From positions 2,772,848-2,836,847 of the forward strand of contig JAKTNV010000023.1 of assembly GCA_022747635.1 (NCBI GenBank): 64,000 nt of DNA, read 5' to 3'. Under the pieces are notes generated by a model. The model was not told the DNA's origin, ran no database searches, and saw nothing but the letters and a program-made list of their open reading frames with translations. This document shows positions 47,985-59,665 of the stretch, in pieces. Each line of letters opens with the position of its first letter. Position 1 is the stretch's first letter. The translations under genes were made by a program, and so were the position numbers. This stretch comes from Hetaerina americana (taxonomy: Eukaryota > Arthropoda > Insecta > Odonata > Calopterygidae).

Positions 47985-48640
47985 ATTAGGCTTACAAATG
48001 ATTTCATCCAGGTGACGATCCTGAAGAGCGATGCACATTTTGAGTGGTTCAAAAAAGTTTTCGAAAACTCTTCTCAGCTGTAATTCATTAAGAGCTACCA
48101 ACTTCTTTGGTCGAACTTGTTAACCGCAGCTTTGAGATGTCATCAAAGAAAAAAATCACATAGGCTCAAATCCGGGGAGCGGGGGGGCCATGGAACATCC
48201 CCACGCAAAGAGATCAGGCGGCCGGGAAATTGTTTTTGCAGGATTTGGCGTGAACGACGGATGGTATGAGCCGTGGTACCATCCTGTTGAAACCAATAGG
48301 CTTCTGTGTTATTGCTCACCATGCTCTTCCATTTTTAGGAACAAAATGTTCTCCAATATCTCAAAATAGCGCACAGAGTTCACAGTAACAGTTGAACCTC
48401 GAAATTCAAAAAAGGAAGGCCCAATAATGCCTATGGAGGACACAGTGCACCAAACTGTCACTTTGGGGCTACGAGGAGGTCTTGGGTGAAGCTCGAGAGG
48501 GTTATCAGTCGCCCAGTAACGAACATTTTGCTTCTTTACCGAGCCGGAGAGGTGAAAATGCACTTCATCGCTAGGCCACAGCGCCCTCGTGGCGTCGCCA
48601 CCACATTATTATTGTTCTCAAAGAGCGTTTCTAAGACAAA
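47985..48640 (-). pseudogene. Tc1/mariner-superfamily transposase remnant
   Basis: Minus-strand frame 48563-48309 encodes HFHLSGSVKKQNVRYWATD and PKVTVWCTVSSIGIIGPSFF. Further down, AYWFQQDGTTAHTIRRSR and PWPPRSPDLSL follow with stops. WFQQDGxTAHT holds the second catalytic Asp and WPPRSPDL the third. This is a different Tc1-like lineage from the mariners elsewhere in the window. It is inactive because of stops and frameshifts. Confidence 0.85.
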
Positions 48641-48649
48641 GCCTCGATA

Positions 48650-49205
48650 CTTACCAGCATGGTAACTAATAAAAATTTAGTTGTTTCCCCGAGCTAACGC
48701 CACTATACTCACTCCGCTAATTTACCTGCGCGCTCTTCAGTGGTTTTTTAAAACTATGGATTCCATTCTGTCTCACCCTGTATAAAAAAAACTCCACCCG
48801 ATGTTCCAAAGTCATATGAGGACCTAGTTTCCGTAATTTCTTGTTGCCTATCGCCCTATAAAAGACACTTGCGGAGGAATGCGTGGTATTCCGCTAGATT
48901 TATTGTTAAGAACACTCCGAGAATTCTGAGAATGTGTAGAAGTGTAAGAAAAGGGATTTACATTAGCATGGCTTCTTCCAGACTCGTTTTAATGTTATGC
49001 ACTCCGTCCAACTCCTCAGGAGGTGACTCGTCCAAAAGGCACTCAGTGGTGAGTGTGGGCCATTTGCCCAAAGGGGCAGGCTCGAGAGAAGCTGGCTATA
49101 AAGGTGTCGCACTCGATTCATCGGGAAAATCCCAGCGATCCCAGAGTCCCAATCCCAGAATCACGGAAGTACCCGAGATCCGTAAAATATATTAATTTTA
49201 GAAAT
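48650..49205. other. No recognised feature
   Basis: About 0.55 kb. A possible Tc1 end (TCTCACCCTGTATA) lies near 48770. A 108-codon open frame (48869-49195) has no recognisable domain. Confidence 0.4.
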
Positions 49206-49219
49206 AAATGAGGGAGGAA

Positions 49220-50150
49220 AGGATTTGGTTGTACAATAAGTATCTTGACTGGCTCACTGTAGTCACAGAGGAGCGGTGGATGGGGGTCCGACCGGTCGGC
49301 TCGGTAGAGGGGTCCCCCACCACGCAGGTACACTTTTGTATAGTCACCTCCGGGTATCCGTTGGGACAGGAGGTGGATTTTTGTGACGTGTGATTGTTTG
49401 CGGTCTCGTCGCGCCAGCATGGAGCGCGCGGTCGAGGAACGCTACGATGTGAAGTTTTGCGTTAAACGCGAGAAAACCGCGTCGGGGACCCTATAACTCA
49501 GTAAACAGGCTTATGAGGATGATGCCTTAAGCCGCACAAGAGTTTTTGAGTGGCACAAAATGTCAAAGGAAAGCTGGGAGGTCGTCGAAGACGAGCACCG
49601 CGTCGGGCGCCCGACGACCGCTCGATTCGATGCTCGGGTGCCCAAAGTGAAGAGTGTTTTAGCCTCTGACAGGTATTTAACCATCACCCTTATCAGTGAG
49701 GAGACCGGCCTTTCAGTCGGCACCGTCCACACCATTGTAACAATGGATCTTACCATGAGGAAGGTGTGCGTGAAGCTGGTGCCGGAAGTTTCGAGCGAGG
49801 AATAAAACTGTCACGGGTGGAAATTTCGCAAGACCGAAATTCCTTCACCCACCCTACAGCCAACACCTGGCTCCACCTGACTTTTTCTTGTTTTCACAAA
49901 TAAAAAGGGAGCTCAAAGGATATCGTTTCGACTCCATCGAGGCGGTTTAGGCAGCTACGACAAAAGGCTCCCAACAGTATTCCGGAAACCGACTTCCAGC
50001 GGACTTTTGACGAGTGGCAGACACGCCGATCTAAGTGTATCGATGCAGGAGGAATTTATTAGGAAGATTATTAAGTAATTTGTAATGATAACTGCAATAA
50101 ACTCTGCTTTTTGGAACCAGTCCCGACACTTATTGTACGGACCCTGTTTA
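49220..50150 (+). mobile_element. Deleted mariner, third family
   Basis: Left end near 49223-49254 (GTACAATAAGTATC) pairs with the right end at 50121-50147 (GACACTTATTGTACGGACC). Coding starts about 49421 (ERYDVKFCVKREKT), has a stop, then RVFEWHKM, GRPTTARF and VGTVHTIVTMDLTMRKV to a stop near 49803. The catalytic middle is deleted. The tail at 49865-50060 gives LAPPDFFLF and TDFQRTFDEWQTRRSKCIDA. Non-autonomous. Confidence 0.85.
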
Positions 50151-50154
50151 TCAC

Positions 50155-50404
50155 GGAGGAGGGGCGGCCCTCGTTTGAAGGAGCCTTGGAGCACGCAACG
50201 CCCCTGCTCCCGTCGCACGCGCCCCCCTCCCTCGGCCCCCACGCCCAAATAAACGCTGCCCCCTGGAGAGCCGCGGCCCCCGCCCCGCCCCCGCGAGCCA
50301 ACTCCTTACTCCTTCGAAGCCACTAATCAAACCATTGAAAGTTTAACCATTCCACTGGCCTTTCGTGCTTTTAGTCAGCATTCCATTTTGGGTCTCTCTT
50401 CCCT
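50155..50404. repeat. GC-rich repeat, copy 2
   Basis: Near-identical to 42948-43202. It abuts the mariner right end at 50150. After 50404 the next 0.86 kb is absent from copy 1, and the copy 1 continuation (GTTCCTTATATTTAATC) resumes at 51264. Confidence 0.9.
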
Positions 50405-51263
50405 CGACGCTCCATGAGACATAAAGAAATAATTATTTCTAGTATTCACAGCATGTGAACGTTTCCACACTACGCAACACTTTTAATCTCCATATGTCAG
50501 CAGAGATCACGGCGCAACAAAGATCACGATCACTGTGCAACGGGCCACTTATTTTATTTGCATAAGTGATTTTATTTTAGTGAAACGATGAAAGGTTTGT
50601 ATGTATTTGTAAATGTATTTTGCCATGCGAGTGCAAGGAACCTTAGTTCGATTTTGAAAAACTTCGAACATTTTTATAATGATGATATTTAAATCGTTTC
50701 TGAACTTAATCATGATAAGGAAAACTAATTCATTTTTTCACTGCACTATGAAAAACTTAAAAACCAATATTTTTCCATCGGCCATGCGTCCCCTTCCTCT
50801 ATGGATACTTTCAACGCAATGGATTCACTGCCAATTCAATTTTAATAATATTATTAATATTGCATTACGTTTTAGGGATAAACATTCAGTAGAACACTCA
50901 GGAATTACAATATTGAAATTATATCATCTATTTTCAAAATCTTTTCATGAAGTGAATGTATATTAATTATATTTATCCATTCCTTTTCGTCTACAATTAT
51001 TGTTTAGCGTAATTGAGTTTTCGCTCAGGGGGATTGAATTACTTTTTCGCGTGACTATTTTATGTTCTGGTCAATTCAAATTTCAGAGGTTTATCGTCAC
51101 ATTTACAGAAATGAACAATTCAATTATCTGCAGAAACCTTCCAGTTCGTAAACTTTCAGTGATGGACGGAATTCATTCAAAGATTAAATCCTAAAAAGAG
51201 CACATAATGCAGTTAAGGCTTTAGTTTTGAAACCGCTCAGCTAATGGCACGGCATCGTCACGT
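50405..51263. other. Insertion of unknown class in the GC-rich repeat flank
   Basis: 0.86 kb present here and replaced by 17 bp in copy 1 near 43203-43219. AT-rich with short open frames only. No terminal repeats were found. Confidence 0.45.
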
Positions 51264-51285
51264 GTTCCTTATATTTAATCTAAAT

Positions 51286-52109
51286 GGATAAAACGCAAAG
51301 CGTCACCGAAATGCTCATGGATTTGGGGTGGGAATCATTGGCTGAGAGATGATTCAATGCAAGATTGAAATTATTAAATAAATTCAGATCCGCATGTTTC
51401 AGCACCGAGGTCTCGCAAATTATTCGTACTCCTACATACGTTGGTCGCTTGGATCATGCATATAAAATTCGGGAAATAGATGCCAGAACTTGCCGACTCA
51501 AGGACTCCTTCTTCCCACGGACAATACGGGATAGCAACTGCAGGGTTATAGATAGCAAAAATTCCACTTGCCACCCTCAGCGTCTAAAAAATAATTAGTT
51601 CTATTTAAATGCATGCTCTTCCACTACCCTTATTTGTTTTGCTATAATAACCCATTCTTTCCGAATGACCTCATTCGTGTTCCGTTCATCTGTTTTTAAG
51701 TCTCCCTTTCAATCCCTCGTCCCTCTCCGCGGGGGGAAATTCCTGCTACCTGCAACGTTGGGTCGCATTCCCTGCCTTTTACAGACTCTTTGGGGGTAGA
51801 GTGTTTCGTAGTGCATTTTCATGTGGTAGTGATGTTTCAATTTCTTGCTTGTTGTGTTCTGGCTTCCGTGTTGTAGGATGGCTTTCGTGCTGCATCACGG
51901 GGTGCAGTTTTTTAGTTGTTTTGCGGGATATGTGTTTGCATGAGTATTGGATGAAGGGATTTTTGCATGAGTGTGTGCGCTGCTGTGGGTGTAATTTTCC
52001 GTGTTGTTTTTTTGCATGTCGTATTTTTCCTTTTTACGGTTGGTGACCTAACACCCCCCGCCACACGCCCTTGCGGCGGCTTGCGGGGTATTATGTAGAT
52101 GTAGATGTA
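51286..52109 (+). mobile_element. CR1-type LINE 3' end, 5'-truncated
   Basis: Starts with the coding end (VTEMLMDLGWESLAE, LLNKFRSACFSTEVSQII, then TYVGRLDHAYKIREID and FFPRTIRDSN), followed by about 500 bp of 3' untranslated sequence. It ends in ATTATGTAGATGTAGATG, the microsatellite-like tail shared with 36863 and 3963. It has been inserted directly before a mariner remnant at 52110. Confidence 0.85.
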
Positions 52110-52400
52110 ACCGAAAACATGGGCATGAGAAAGGTGTGTGCGGAGTTGGTGCCGCGATTGCTCTCGGACGAACGAAAGGAAACTCGCACGTGGTAGTGCC
52201 AAGAGCTTCTCGTCCGCGTATTTGAGAATTCAAATTTTTCAGCCCCAAAGACATCTTCCTCTTTCCCCGCCTCCAATTCGTGCTGAAAGGACGTCACCAC
52301 GGCTCGTTGGAAGCGTTACAACAGACCTTGACGGGCGACATTCGCGGAATTAGCCAGATGGCGTACGACGTGTGGAAAACCTGGAAAATAAAATGTTGAC
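52110..52400 (+). pseudogene. mariner transposase remnant
   Basis: MGMRKVCAELVPRLLSDE at the start matches the WVPxxL region of mariner transposases. After frameshifts, PKDIFLF and KGRHHGSLEALQQT represent the C-terminus. The catalytic first and second motifs are missing. Confidence 0.75.
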
Positions 52401-53025
52401 CTCCGAATAATTCAGAAACGCTAATGGAAATTTTCCTTGGACCCTAATTTGTTTCCGACTTAAATCTAGAGCTATTTATTTTATTGGTATCGCAAAAATA
52501 ATGCTAGTAGTTAAAATATTATTAACCTAGAAGTTAGAGTTGTTCTAAGAAGTATTCTCGGGGGTTGATTCAGCTAACGATTCTTGAGTTGGCCCCGAGC
52601 GATTTTCTGATTTTGTTAAATATCTCTGTAACAAAACCCTCGATAATTATTCTTCCATACCCTCTAAAGGAATTGATAAAAATGATTCGCGGGGAAAACT
52701 TTTAACCGATAATGGCTTTCTTTGTCTTAAGGGTCTAACTTAAATGTGCTATAAATATGCGCGGTGATTATATTTCCATCATACCCTTACTTCAGCATGT
52801 AACGAGATGCGTTGCCATATTTAAAAACATCTGCCTTTCGGCTTTAACATCTACTTCCAGCATTTGAAGTGGATTGGCATTAGAAGTTGCATCTCGGTTC
52901 TAAATTATGTGATGACTATTCTCTTGAAATGAAGTACTGTGGCCAGAATAGCATGTGATAAAAAAGTATTTTTGAACATTTTGAATTTAATATCTCTCAA
53001 ATTTCTGACTTCGGTGCTAGCATAG
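52401..53025. other. No recognised feature
   Basis: About 0.6 kb, no recognisable gene. Confidence 0.45.
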
Positions 53026-53027
53026 AG

Positions 53028-53190
53028 TAATGCAACAATTTCAGCGTGTGGAAATCATTCCCCTTGACCGGGATCCCGTTCAAGGTGAATGATTTCCACA
53101 CTCTGAAGTTGCATTGAAATGCATGTTAGCGGATGGTTCCGTTAAAATTTACTGTTGCGGCATCTCCCGCCGTTTCTTGGCTAGCATAGA
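53028..53190. repeat. SINE-family piece folded into a palindrome
   Basis: 53046-53101 is a 56 bp near-perfect palindrome centred on GGATCC (two mismatched pairs per 28 bp arm). It extends imperfectly to 53028 and 53117. The right half continues into sequence matching 12035-12155 in reverse, so it is an inverted duplication of part of the tRNA-derived family at 12 kb. Confidence 0.75.
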
Positions 53191-53464
53191 GAATGCAATC
53201 TCGAGAATTGAAATATTTGACTGTACAAGTATATGCTTATGAACACCCAGATAGAGGACAGCATGCCTTAGAATTATGTATTAATTTTACTAATATTTTG
53301 ATATTGTTGATAGTATTATTATGTAATTTATTGTAAAAATATGGTACTGTTTATAAAAGGAAAAATGGTCTGAAGAATAGCATTAAGAAAGGAGTTTGAA
53401 AGCTAGGATTTGCACTGCATATAGTGAGGTACATCAGCTTGATTACATTGGTTCACCGTAATGG

Positions 53465-53800
53465 TTCATTTTAGATTCATTACTATTCAAAACGTACGTA
53501 AATGATGTAAACAGGGTGATAAAGTATTCCACGGTCATGTCATTGGCAGAGAAAAAATTGCCTGTCATCGGATCCCTTGATTTCAAAGCCGTAGAAAGGC
53601 TACTTTAAGATGATTTCAAACACTTTGTCATGTGGTCAAATGGAAGAAAACTAGTGATAAAAACATGAAACAAGTTGTTTTGAATAAAATAACACCATGA
53701 ATAGCTATTCAACGTGGACTTAATATACATGGTCACGATTTAAAGTGCTCAACATCAAATAGTTTTAACCACCAGTGTCAAAAACTAACAATTTAATGGA
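53465..53800 (+). pseudogene. LINE reverse transcriptase scrap
   Basis: Plus-strand translation gives YVNDVNRVIKYSTVMSLAE, then DFKAVERLL, a stop, and DDFKHFVMWSNGRKLVI. This is the RT palm around the (F/Y)ADD box, which reads LAEK here and is destroyed. Confidence 0.65.
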
Positions 53801-53879
53801 CTTAAATACTTTAATATGATAGTAGGTAAAAATTCAAATGTGGCTCTCATCTATATAATATCTAATAGAAGAGGTCCAA

Positions 53880-54075
53880 TCAGCCGTGGCGAAGATCTTT
53901 CGAGAGGTTCCCGCAGACGCCTTCCAGGGCGCGTACCGGTCATGGCATAGTCCTTGCAAAAATATTTAGAGGCCCAAGGACAGTACTTTGAAATATTTTA
54001 AGTTTTCTTTCAAATATTTTCAACCCATTACTTTAAAAAAATCATTGCATTACCTTTGGAACGCACCCTGTATCT
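53880..54075 (+). pseudogene. mariner C-terminal remnant with one end
   Basis: AKIFREVPADAFQGAYRSW resembles the C-terminal block of mariner transposases, followed by a stop, and GGAACGCACCCTG at 54058-54070 looks like an inverted end. Confidence 0.65.
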
Positions 54076-54184
54076 ACGAAATTGATTTATTAGCTATTGA
54101 TAAATAATAAAAAGAGACGTTTCAAGCGCGATATGGTGGAATACCATGATGAATTAAAAATTGGCAAGTTTCCACAAAGTCAAA

Positions 54185-54235
54185 TTTAATAGGACCGGTT
54201 TCAAAGTAACTACATCATCATCAGGTAACAGTTAT
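54185..54235 (-). ncRNA. Candidate hammerhead-like motif, Penelope 3' region
   Basis: Minus strand: CTGATGA at 54224-54218, GAAA at 54202-54199, then ACCGGTC with a two-pair stem III and cleavage triplet ending at 54193. The stem III bases differ from the 13.1 and 18.7 kb motifs but still pair. Stem II is poor (AT-rich), so activity is doubtful. Confidence 0.4.
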
Positions 54236-54741
54236 CACCCAAAGTCCAGTGTATAAACTGAAAGGTAAGAAAGGGAGGAAAAGTGGAAGGCAGCATTGGT
54301 GACTACGCATGTGAGTGGGGGAGGGGAAGGGTGTAGGGAAGACAAAGTAAACAGGTGCAAAGACCTTCAAAGTCCAGATTTTCCGCTGACGATGTGTCTC
54401 ACGGAGCGGCGCCATACTCCTAGGGCCGTGGAGAAAACGGGAGAAGTCGCGGGTTTTCCCCCAGTGGTCGTTGACTGCCGAAGTACTGTGCACAAAGGGT
54501 TAAAACCGGTGATTAGGGGTTTGGGATCACTTGTACATTATAGTTCCGAGGCGCATGCCCAAGCGAGGGTGGAGGGCGGAAGGGTGGAGGGGGGATAACC
54601 CTCACTTTCAAGTTGCGAATGAGGGGCAGCCACCCGGCGTGGAACCTTCCCTCCTGGCCCGTGAAGAGAGAGGGTCAGGGCTTCCCACATTGGTCGGGAA
54701 AGCATGGTCTCCGTACGCATAGTGGAGGGGGTGTGGTGGTC

Positions 54742-55045
54742 CTACGAGTAGGGACAAGGGATCACATGTGCGTCGTGGGAAGGAGATGGAGAGGAGGGTG
54801 AAGGTAAAAATTGGACTTCATTGATGAGGTCCAAGTTCTTGCGACGTATGATTTCTAGTTGTTCCATGGCAACTAGCTTCTCTCCTTCATCCAGGTTGAG
54901 AAGCACCTTGAAGTCGAAGTCACAGAAATGGTTGGAATCAAGTAGATGTTTTGAATGAATATAAAACTCCAATAGCCGTAAACAGTTTACCTTTCTAAAC
55001 AAAGTAAAAATGAAATTAGTTGGCTGACGCCACAAGTCAAGAAAG
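54742..55045 (-). pseudogene. Penelope-like polyprotein C-terminus
   Basis: Minus-strand frame reads KHLLDSNHFCDFDFKVLLNL, then MEQLEIIRRKNLDLINEVQF and a Ser/Pro-rich tail to a stop at 54742. The AMEQLEI block parallels ALEQLEI in the 13 kb element. GIY-YIG catalytic residues are upstream of the truncation, so the piece is non-functional. Confidence 0.78.
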
Positions 55046-55059
55046 AAAAGGATTCTCTC

Positions 55060-56970
55060 TATCAGTTTTATTATTCTATTCCCGCTTCTCGCTGACATCT
55101 CGTCTTCCAATATTGCATGCGGCTCGATTTATTTCCTTTCGGTCAGTTATGAACTCGTATCTCTCTGGCGCATTATTTGTGCACGCGGCCTTAGTGCTAC
55201 TTAAGTCTCACTTATCAGGCTTTCCAAGAACCACGTGACGCTTTCTCTTCGTTCATAAAGACGAGATGAGGAGAAGCTTCCAGAAATCAGCCCCTTCAGT
55301 GAACAACCCGGTGATCGGAGCTGAGTCGAGGTGAGGTCAAACCAAATGACCCCTCTTTTATTGGGAAAATTATTTCCCCGCGATTCACACGATGAAATCA
55401 ATTTTCTGTAATGCAATCCCTCGGTATTACAAACATGTTTTCACCATATGATATCCGAAGTTACTGTGCTTCGTTTCTAAATATTGCACTCAATATACCA
55501 GGCTATTTCATCGACTCTATCGAGTCAAAACGCGTTGTGTTGAATAAATATTTACAAAACGAGTGGTAATTTGCAAATTGAGCACCCCTCTTATGATTCA
55601 AAGAATTGATATTTCTGAGATCGAGATAATGATTCCCTTGTACGTTCAATTCTTGAATTTCGATACGTTGCCGTATTCTTTTATTTAAAGTTAAGTGCGA
55701 GAAAGGAGAAAAAAATCAGGAGCTAGGGATAATAGAGATAGATTTATATAAGTATTATGATACGTAATATAAAAGAATTTTCACATTTACCCCCCGAGGC
55801 CTGAATTTAAATTTATTTACGTGGCAATCTCCTCATTCGAGAATAAATCCGCAGAAGCAATAAAAGAGTAAGGAGAATAAAAATTCAGTATATAATTAAG
55901 TCAGTTCTTTTTCCAGGGCACTATGATTTACTAGTTCGTTTTTACTAGCAAATGTTCAATTGCGGAATTTTAAGCCATGAATAAATCCAAAAAAATACAC
56001 ATGCTTTCACTGATCAAAGTAAATATCATATCGCATATAGTCGCAAACTAGAGAAGAACTAACATACATTTCCTCTTAACTCGGGTATTGATTTTATATC
56101 CGTGAATTCCAGTGCCTCCCGACGACGTCATGTACATTGCTACTCCAGTGGAAAATTTCCATCAAGTGCTTATGGTCACGAAATGTTGCGATTAATAATT
56201 CCATAAGCACAAAGATCATGGAGACAAAAATCAGTGCACGTAAGGAAAGGTTTTATTACCAACCTTAATTGCTCCACATAATGATCAAGGTTAGTGTAAA
56301 ATATGTTGCGGTTGGCCTCTGATAAGTGAGTGCCTTGCGAATTCTTTCGTTTTTTCGCCCATGTAGCTCGGCCAACACATTTAAATGCCAAGACGAGGAG
56401 ATTGCGCAAAACTGCCAACTTTCCAAAAACCCTTCGTGCCTTTCGTGCAAGAGTAATGGCCCGACGAGTAACTCATGTGGAACTCTTTCAGTAAACACTC
56501 GTTGATTAATACTGGCCCACCGGTTGTTTGGAGATTTACTGAAAGTATATTTTATTCCCTCGCACATGAAGCCGTTACGAGGCAAATCTATTGGACGCTC
56601 AGAGCAATTAAATTGATATAATGCGCAAAACTTTCCACTTAAGTTTTTTTTGGGTGCACGATGGATTTATCCTTTGGAGGGTACTATCACATGGATGGTT
56701 AATCCTGGTGGTTAATAATTTATGTAAGAGAACGTGTCAATCTGGGGAGAAATCCGCGATGATGCTTTCCTAACCAAGGAACCATTTTAAGGATATCTCA
56801 ATTTTCCGAAGTAATTTGGCAAAGCGATATGATTGGGAAAGGAAGCATAAATTTAAACTTAATTTTCATTAAATTTGTTAATTATAAATTTGTGTTTAAT
56901 ATCACCAATCTAGTGATAGTAAATTATAAAATGGCATTAAAAATATTCTGTATACTCTCAAATTTCTTTC
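55060..56970. other. No recognised feature
   Basis: About 1.9 kb with only short open frames and no repeat partner noticed in the window. Confidence 0.45.
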
Positions 56971-56972
56971 CA

Positions 56973-57039
56973 GAACATAGTAATTTCAATCAAGGCGTGT
57001 GAGGTAAACTCACACGCCTTGATTGAAATTACTATGTTC
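56973..57039. repeat. Perfect 31 bp hairpin
   Basis: 31 bases (56973-57003) are exactly inverted at 57009-57039 with a 5-base loop (GTAAA). A perfect stem of this length in AT-rich DNA points to a recent origin. Confidence 0.95.
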
Positions 57040-57543
57040 ACTGAGGTCGTGTATTACACTGCACTGACTAACACACAGAATCAGGTTTTATCATCAATTT
57101 TTTCTCTGTTATATGGAATTCAATACCCTATCAAAAATGATAGTGAAGAACTGGAAGCATGTAAAATAAGGATATATACGTACATTCGTTAAGAAAATTG
57201 CTATTTTTTACATTATCCCTACGAATAGGTTTTTAACAAATGACAGCTGCTCCGATTCATTATCCTGTCAGCACCGCCGGAATGAAGAAGAATGAAATGA
57301 GCACAAGGGCATGTTTGGTTTAGTTAATGAGGCTAAAAATTTTTAATCGCCATGCTACGCTGTGAAATACCCATAAAATATGGTTTTTGCAATTCGCGGA
57401 AATGTCATCATGCTATGTTTAAACTCTCCCCTAACATGCTAAAATTGAGTAGATATGTGAATGAAACTTGAGTCCATAAATCGTGTTGATGGTTTTTGTG
57501 GGCTCGTTTGGGCATACCTATATTCGTGACAGCTGTATTTCAG

Positions 57544-57650
57544 GTGGAGACAGCCAGCCAGGCAGCAGCGCAGCCCACAACGACCCGCACGTCACCTGCC
57601 AACTGCTCGCGCACCTCCGTCAAATATTCTCGACCGAGAATTCCGACCTG
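57544..57650 (+). CDS. Possible internal exon of an unknown host gene
   Basis: A GC-rich stretch is bounded by a plausible acceptor (pyrimidine-rich, TATTTCAG, ending 57543) and a consensus donor (GTAAGA, from 57651). It is 107 nt and in the open frame reads GDSQPGSSAAHNDPHVTCQL, then LAHLRQIFSTENSDL. This sets a phase-1 entry and phase-0 exit. The composition is unlike the flanking DNA. I do not recognise the protein and no partner exon was found in the window. It could also be a chance open segment of a transposable element. Confidence 0.4.
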
Positions 57651-57659
57651 GTAAGAAGG

Positions 57660-57725
57660 TTTAGCTCATTGGTTCCCAAAGTGGGTGCTCCCGCCCCCCG
57701 TGGGCTGGTGCTCCAGTCTAGGGGG
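57660..57725. repeat. Possible hAT-type element end
   Basis: GGTTCCCAAAGTGGG at 57672 is a wording common at ends of hAT elements. No partner end was located. Confidence 0.3.
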
Positions 57726-59660
57726 GCAAAAGAAGCAAGGAAGCGGCAGGGGGGCGTCGGAGGGTCCTGACAATGTGGCATTTTCGAAGGCTCGGTAACC
57801 TTCCTTTGTCTCCGTTTTGAAGCTAAGTTTTTAAAGTTTCCATTGTGTCCCGCAACTGGAGGTAATTTAAACCATGTGCTTCCTTACATTTTTAAGCATG
57901 ATTGGTTGAAAAATATTTCCAAGCCTTTCTCGAGCAAGGAAAATTTTTGAATGGCTTTAATCTCATGTGGTCTATCGTTGAGAAAACTTCTCGACCCTAA
58001 GAACTCTGGCATTAAGGTTCAGTATGAATACAACGGGCGTGAATCCAGAGAGGAATCAGATCATCTGATGATTAGATTTGGTGGTTTTACATCAAATATT
58101 TGCCTGGATAATCATTTTCCAAACCATTCGGTTCCAACGGTCGTATCAAGGCTGCATTAATAAGTTATTTTCCATTCATCGAATGACATAATTCTTGTTG
58201 CTGTGCTATTATATACTTTTTTGTATTATTTTATGATGGCCGAAGAAACTGCGAAAATGAAAGGCCACTATATAGCTTATGTTTTCATGAAATCATAATA
58301 GATATTTCAAAAAGAGGAACTTTTCTCTCATACTTCTTATACATACGGTTGAACTTCTCTTTTGCCAGCTTATCAATTACTTGTATTCCCCACTCACTGA
58401 TCTAAATCACGGTTTGGCTGACATTGTGCCATTCCTTGAATCAAAGCTTTTTTCAAGCAATGGTATTGTTCACCATAACTCTTTGAATGAAAAGAAAACT
58501 TTTCATTCAATTTTTCCTTTCGTATTTCGCCTTCACGAGTAATTGGGTAGTACTAAACATACTTCTTCCCAAAATTCTTCTTAACAATACAATATATCGT
58601 CAAATGGAAATGTGGCCTTGCTATGGAAGAAACTTTAGTTGCACCAATGCACACATACATACACACAAGTATCCAACAATTGAATTCCAAAGCCAATTTC
58701 ACCGCAACAGTCTCTTGAACTGCCTTTCTTATGAATAGAAGTTAGGGAATGGCATGGGCTAATGTGACCATAACGACAGAATAGGAACAAAAGAAATATT
58801 ATTTCATTCTCAAATGACTATATTAGTATTACACAGGTACATGTCAATCGAATTCGAGAGGAGTTTATTTGCAGCCGAGTGTTTGGTTTCTCTCTCAAAG
58901 ACGGCAAAGGTGCATGTGCAGACCCCCGACACGAACCCCCAGCGCAACATTTTCGTATCCACGTGCGCGTGATGAATGTATGGAATATGTTTATGAAATG
59001 TACAATATTTATAGAAAATAAATAAACTCTACTAATATTTTCAGTTTACCCGAAGTGAAACACCTGCCGTTCAAGAGCAAAATAACGTGTACATAAATCT
59101 TTTTTATACCAGGCATGCCGAACAAATAAATATATTCAGTCCTGCTTATATTTGCTTGAGGTTATGCCGTAAGCACATAAATATTTTCTTTTGATGTTTT
59201 TCATATGGCTATTAGTAACTTTATTTTAATTAGTAAACACTTAAAGATTGAATCTGCGTCTTATCATTATCTAATACGTTTATTCTATTTATTTATCATG
59301 TAATACATTTTATTTGAACTAAATTTAACGTTTAAACCTTCATTGTAAAAACAGAATGGAAAGAAATGACTCATTAAATAAGAAATGCAGACAGTAAAAT
59401 GTGTATTATCTTACGTAAGGATTTATATAGCCACCTATAAAAAGGCACATGTTTATGTGCTTACTATGAGAAAGGGTGTTTTCAAATGAGGCGATGAAAC
59501 CTTCCAGACCAATTGACTATTTTAGGAAGGCACATCCTGACAAGACAGAAAAAACTTAAACGTTTTTTCATTCACTTCGTGACAGATAGCAATATCGTCC
59601 AACACTTGCCAGCATGTTGTGCAACGCTTCAAAACATATCACTGATGCTTTGCCTGGATC
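57726..59660. other. No recognised feature
   Basis: About 1.9 kb of AT-rich sequence, no recognisable gene. Confidence 0.45.
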
Positions 59661-59665
59661 ATTCG

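Larger units (their letters stand above)
54076..55045 (-). mobile_element. 5'-truncated Penelope-like element
   Basis: Minus strand: the end of the Penelope polyprotein (55045-54742), then a 3' region with a hammerhead-like motif at 54190-54225, ending near 54076. The coding part plus about 100 bp beyond the stop is repeated in reverse at 47500-47890. Only the C-terminal end of the protein is present. Confidence 0.8.
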
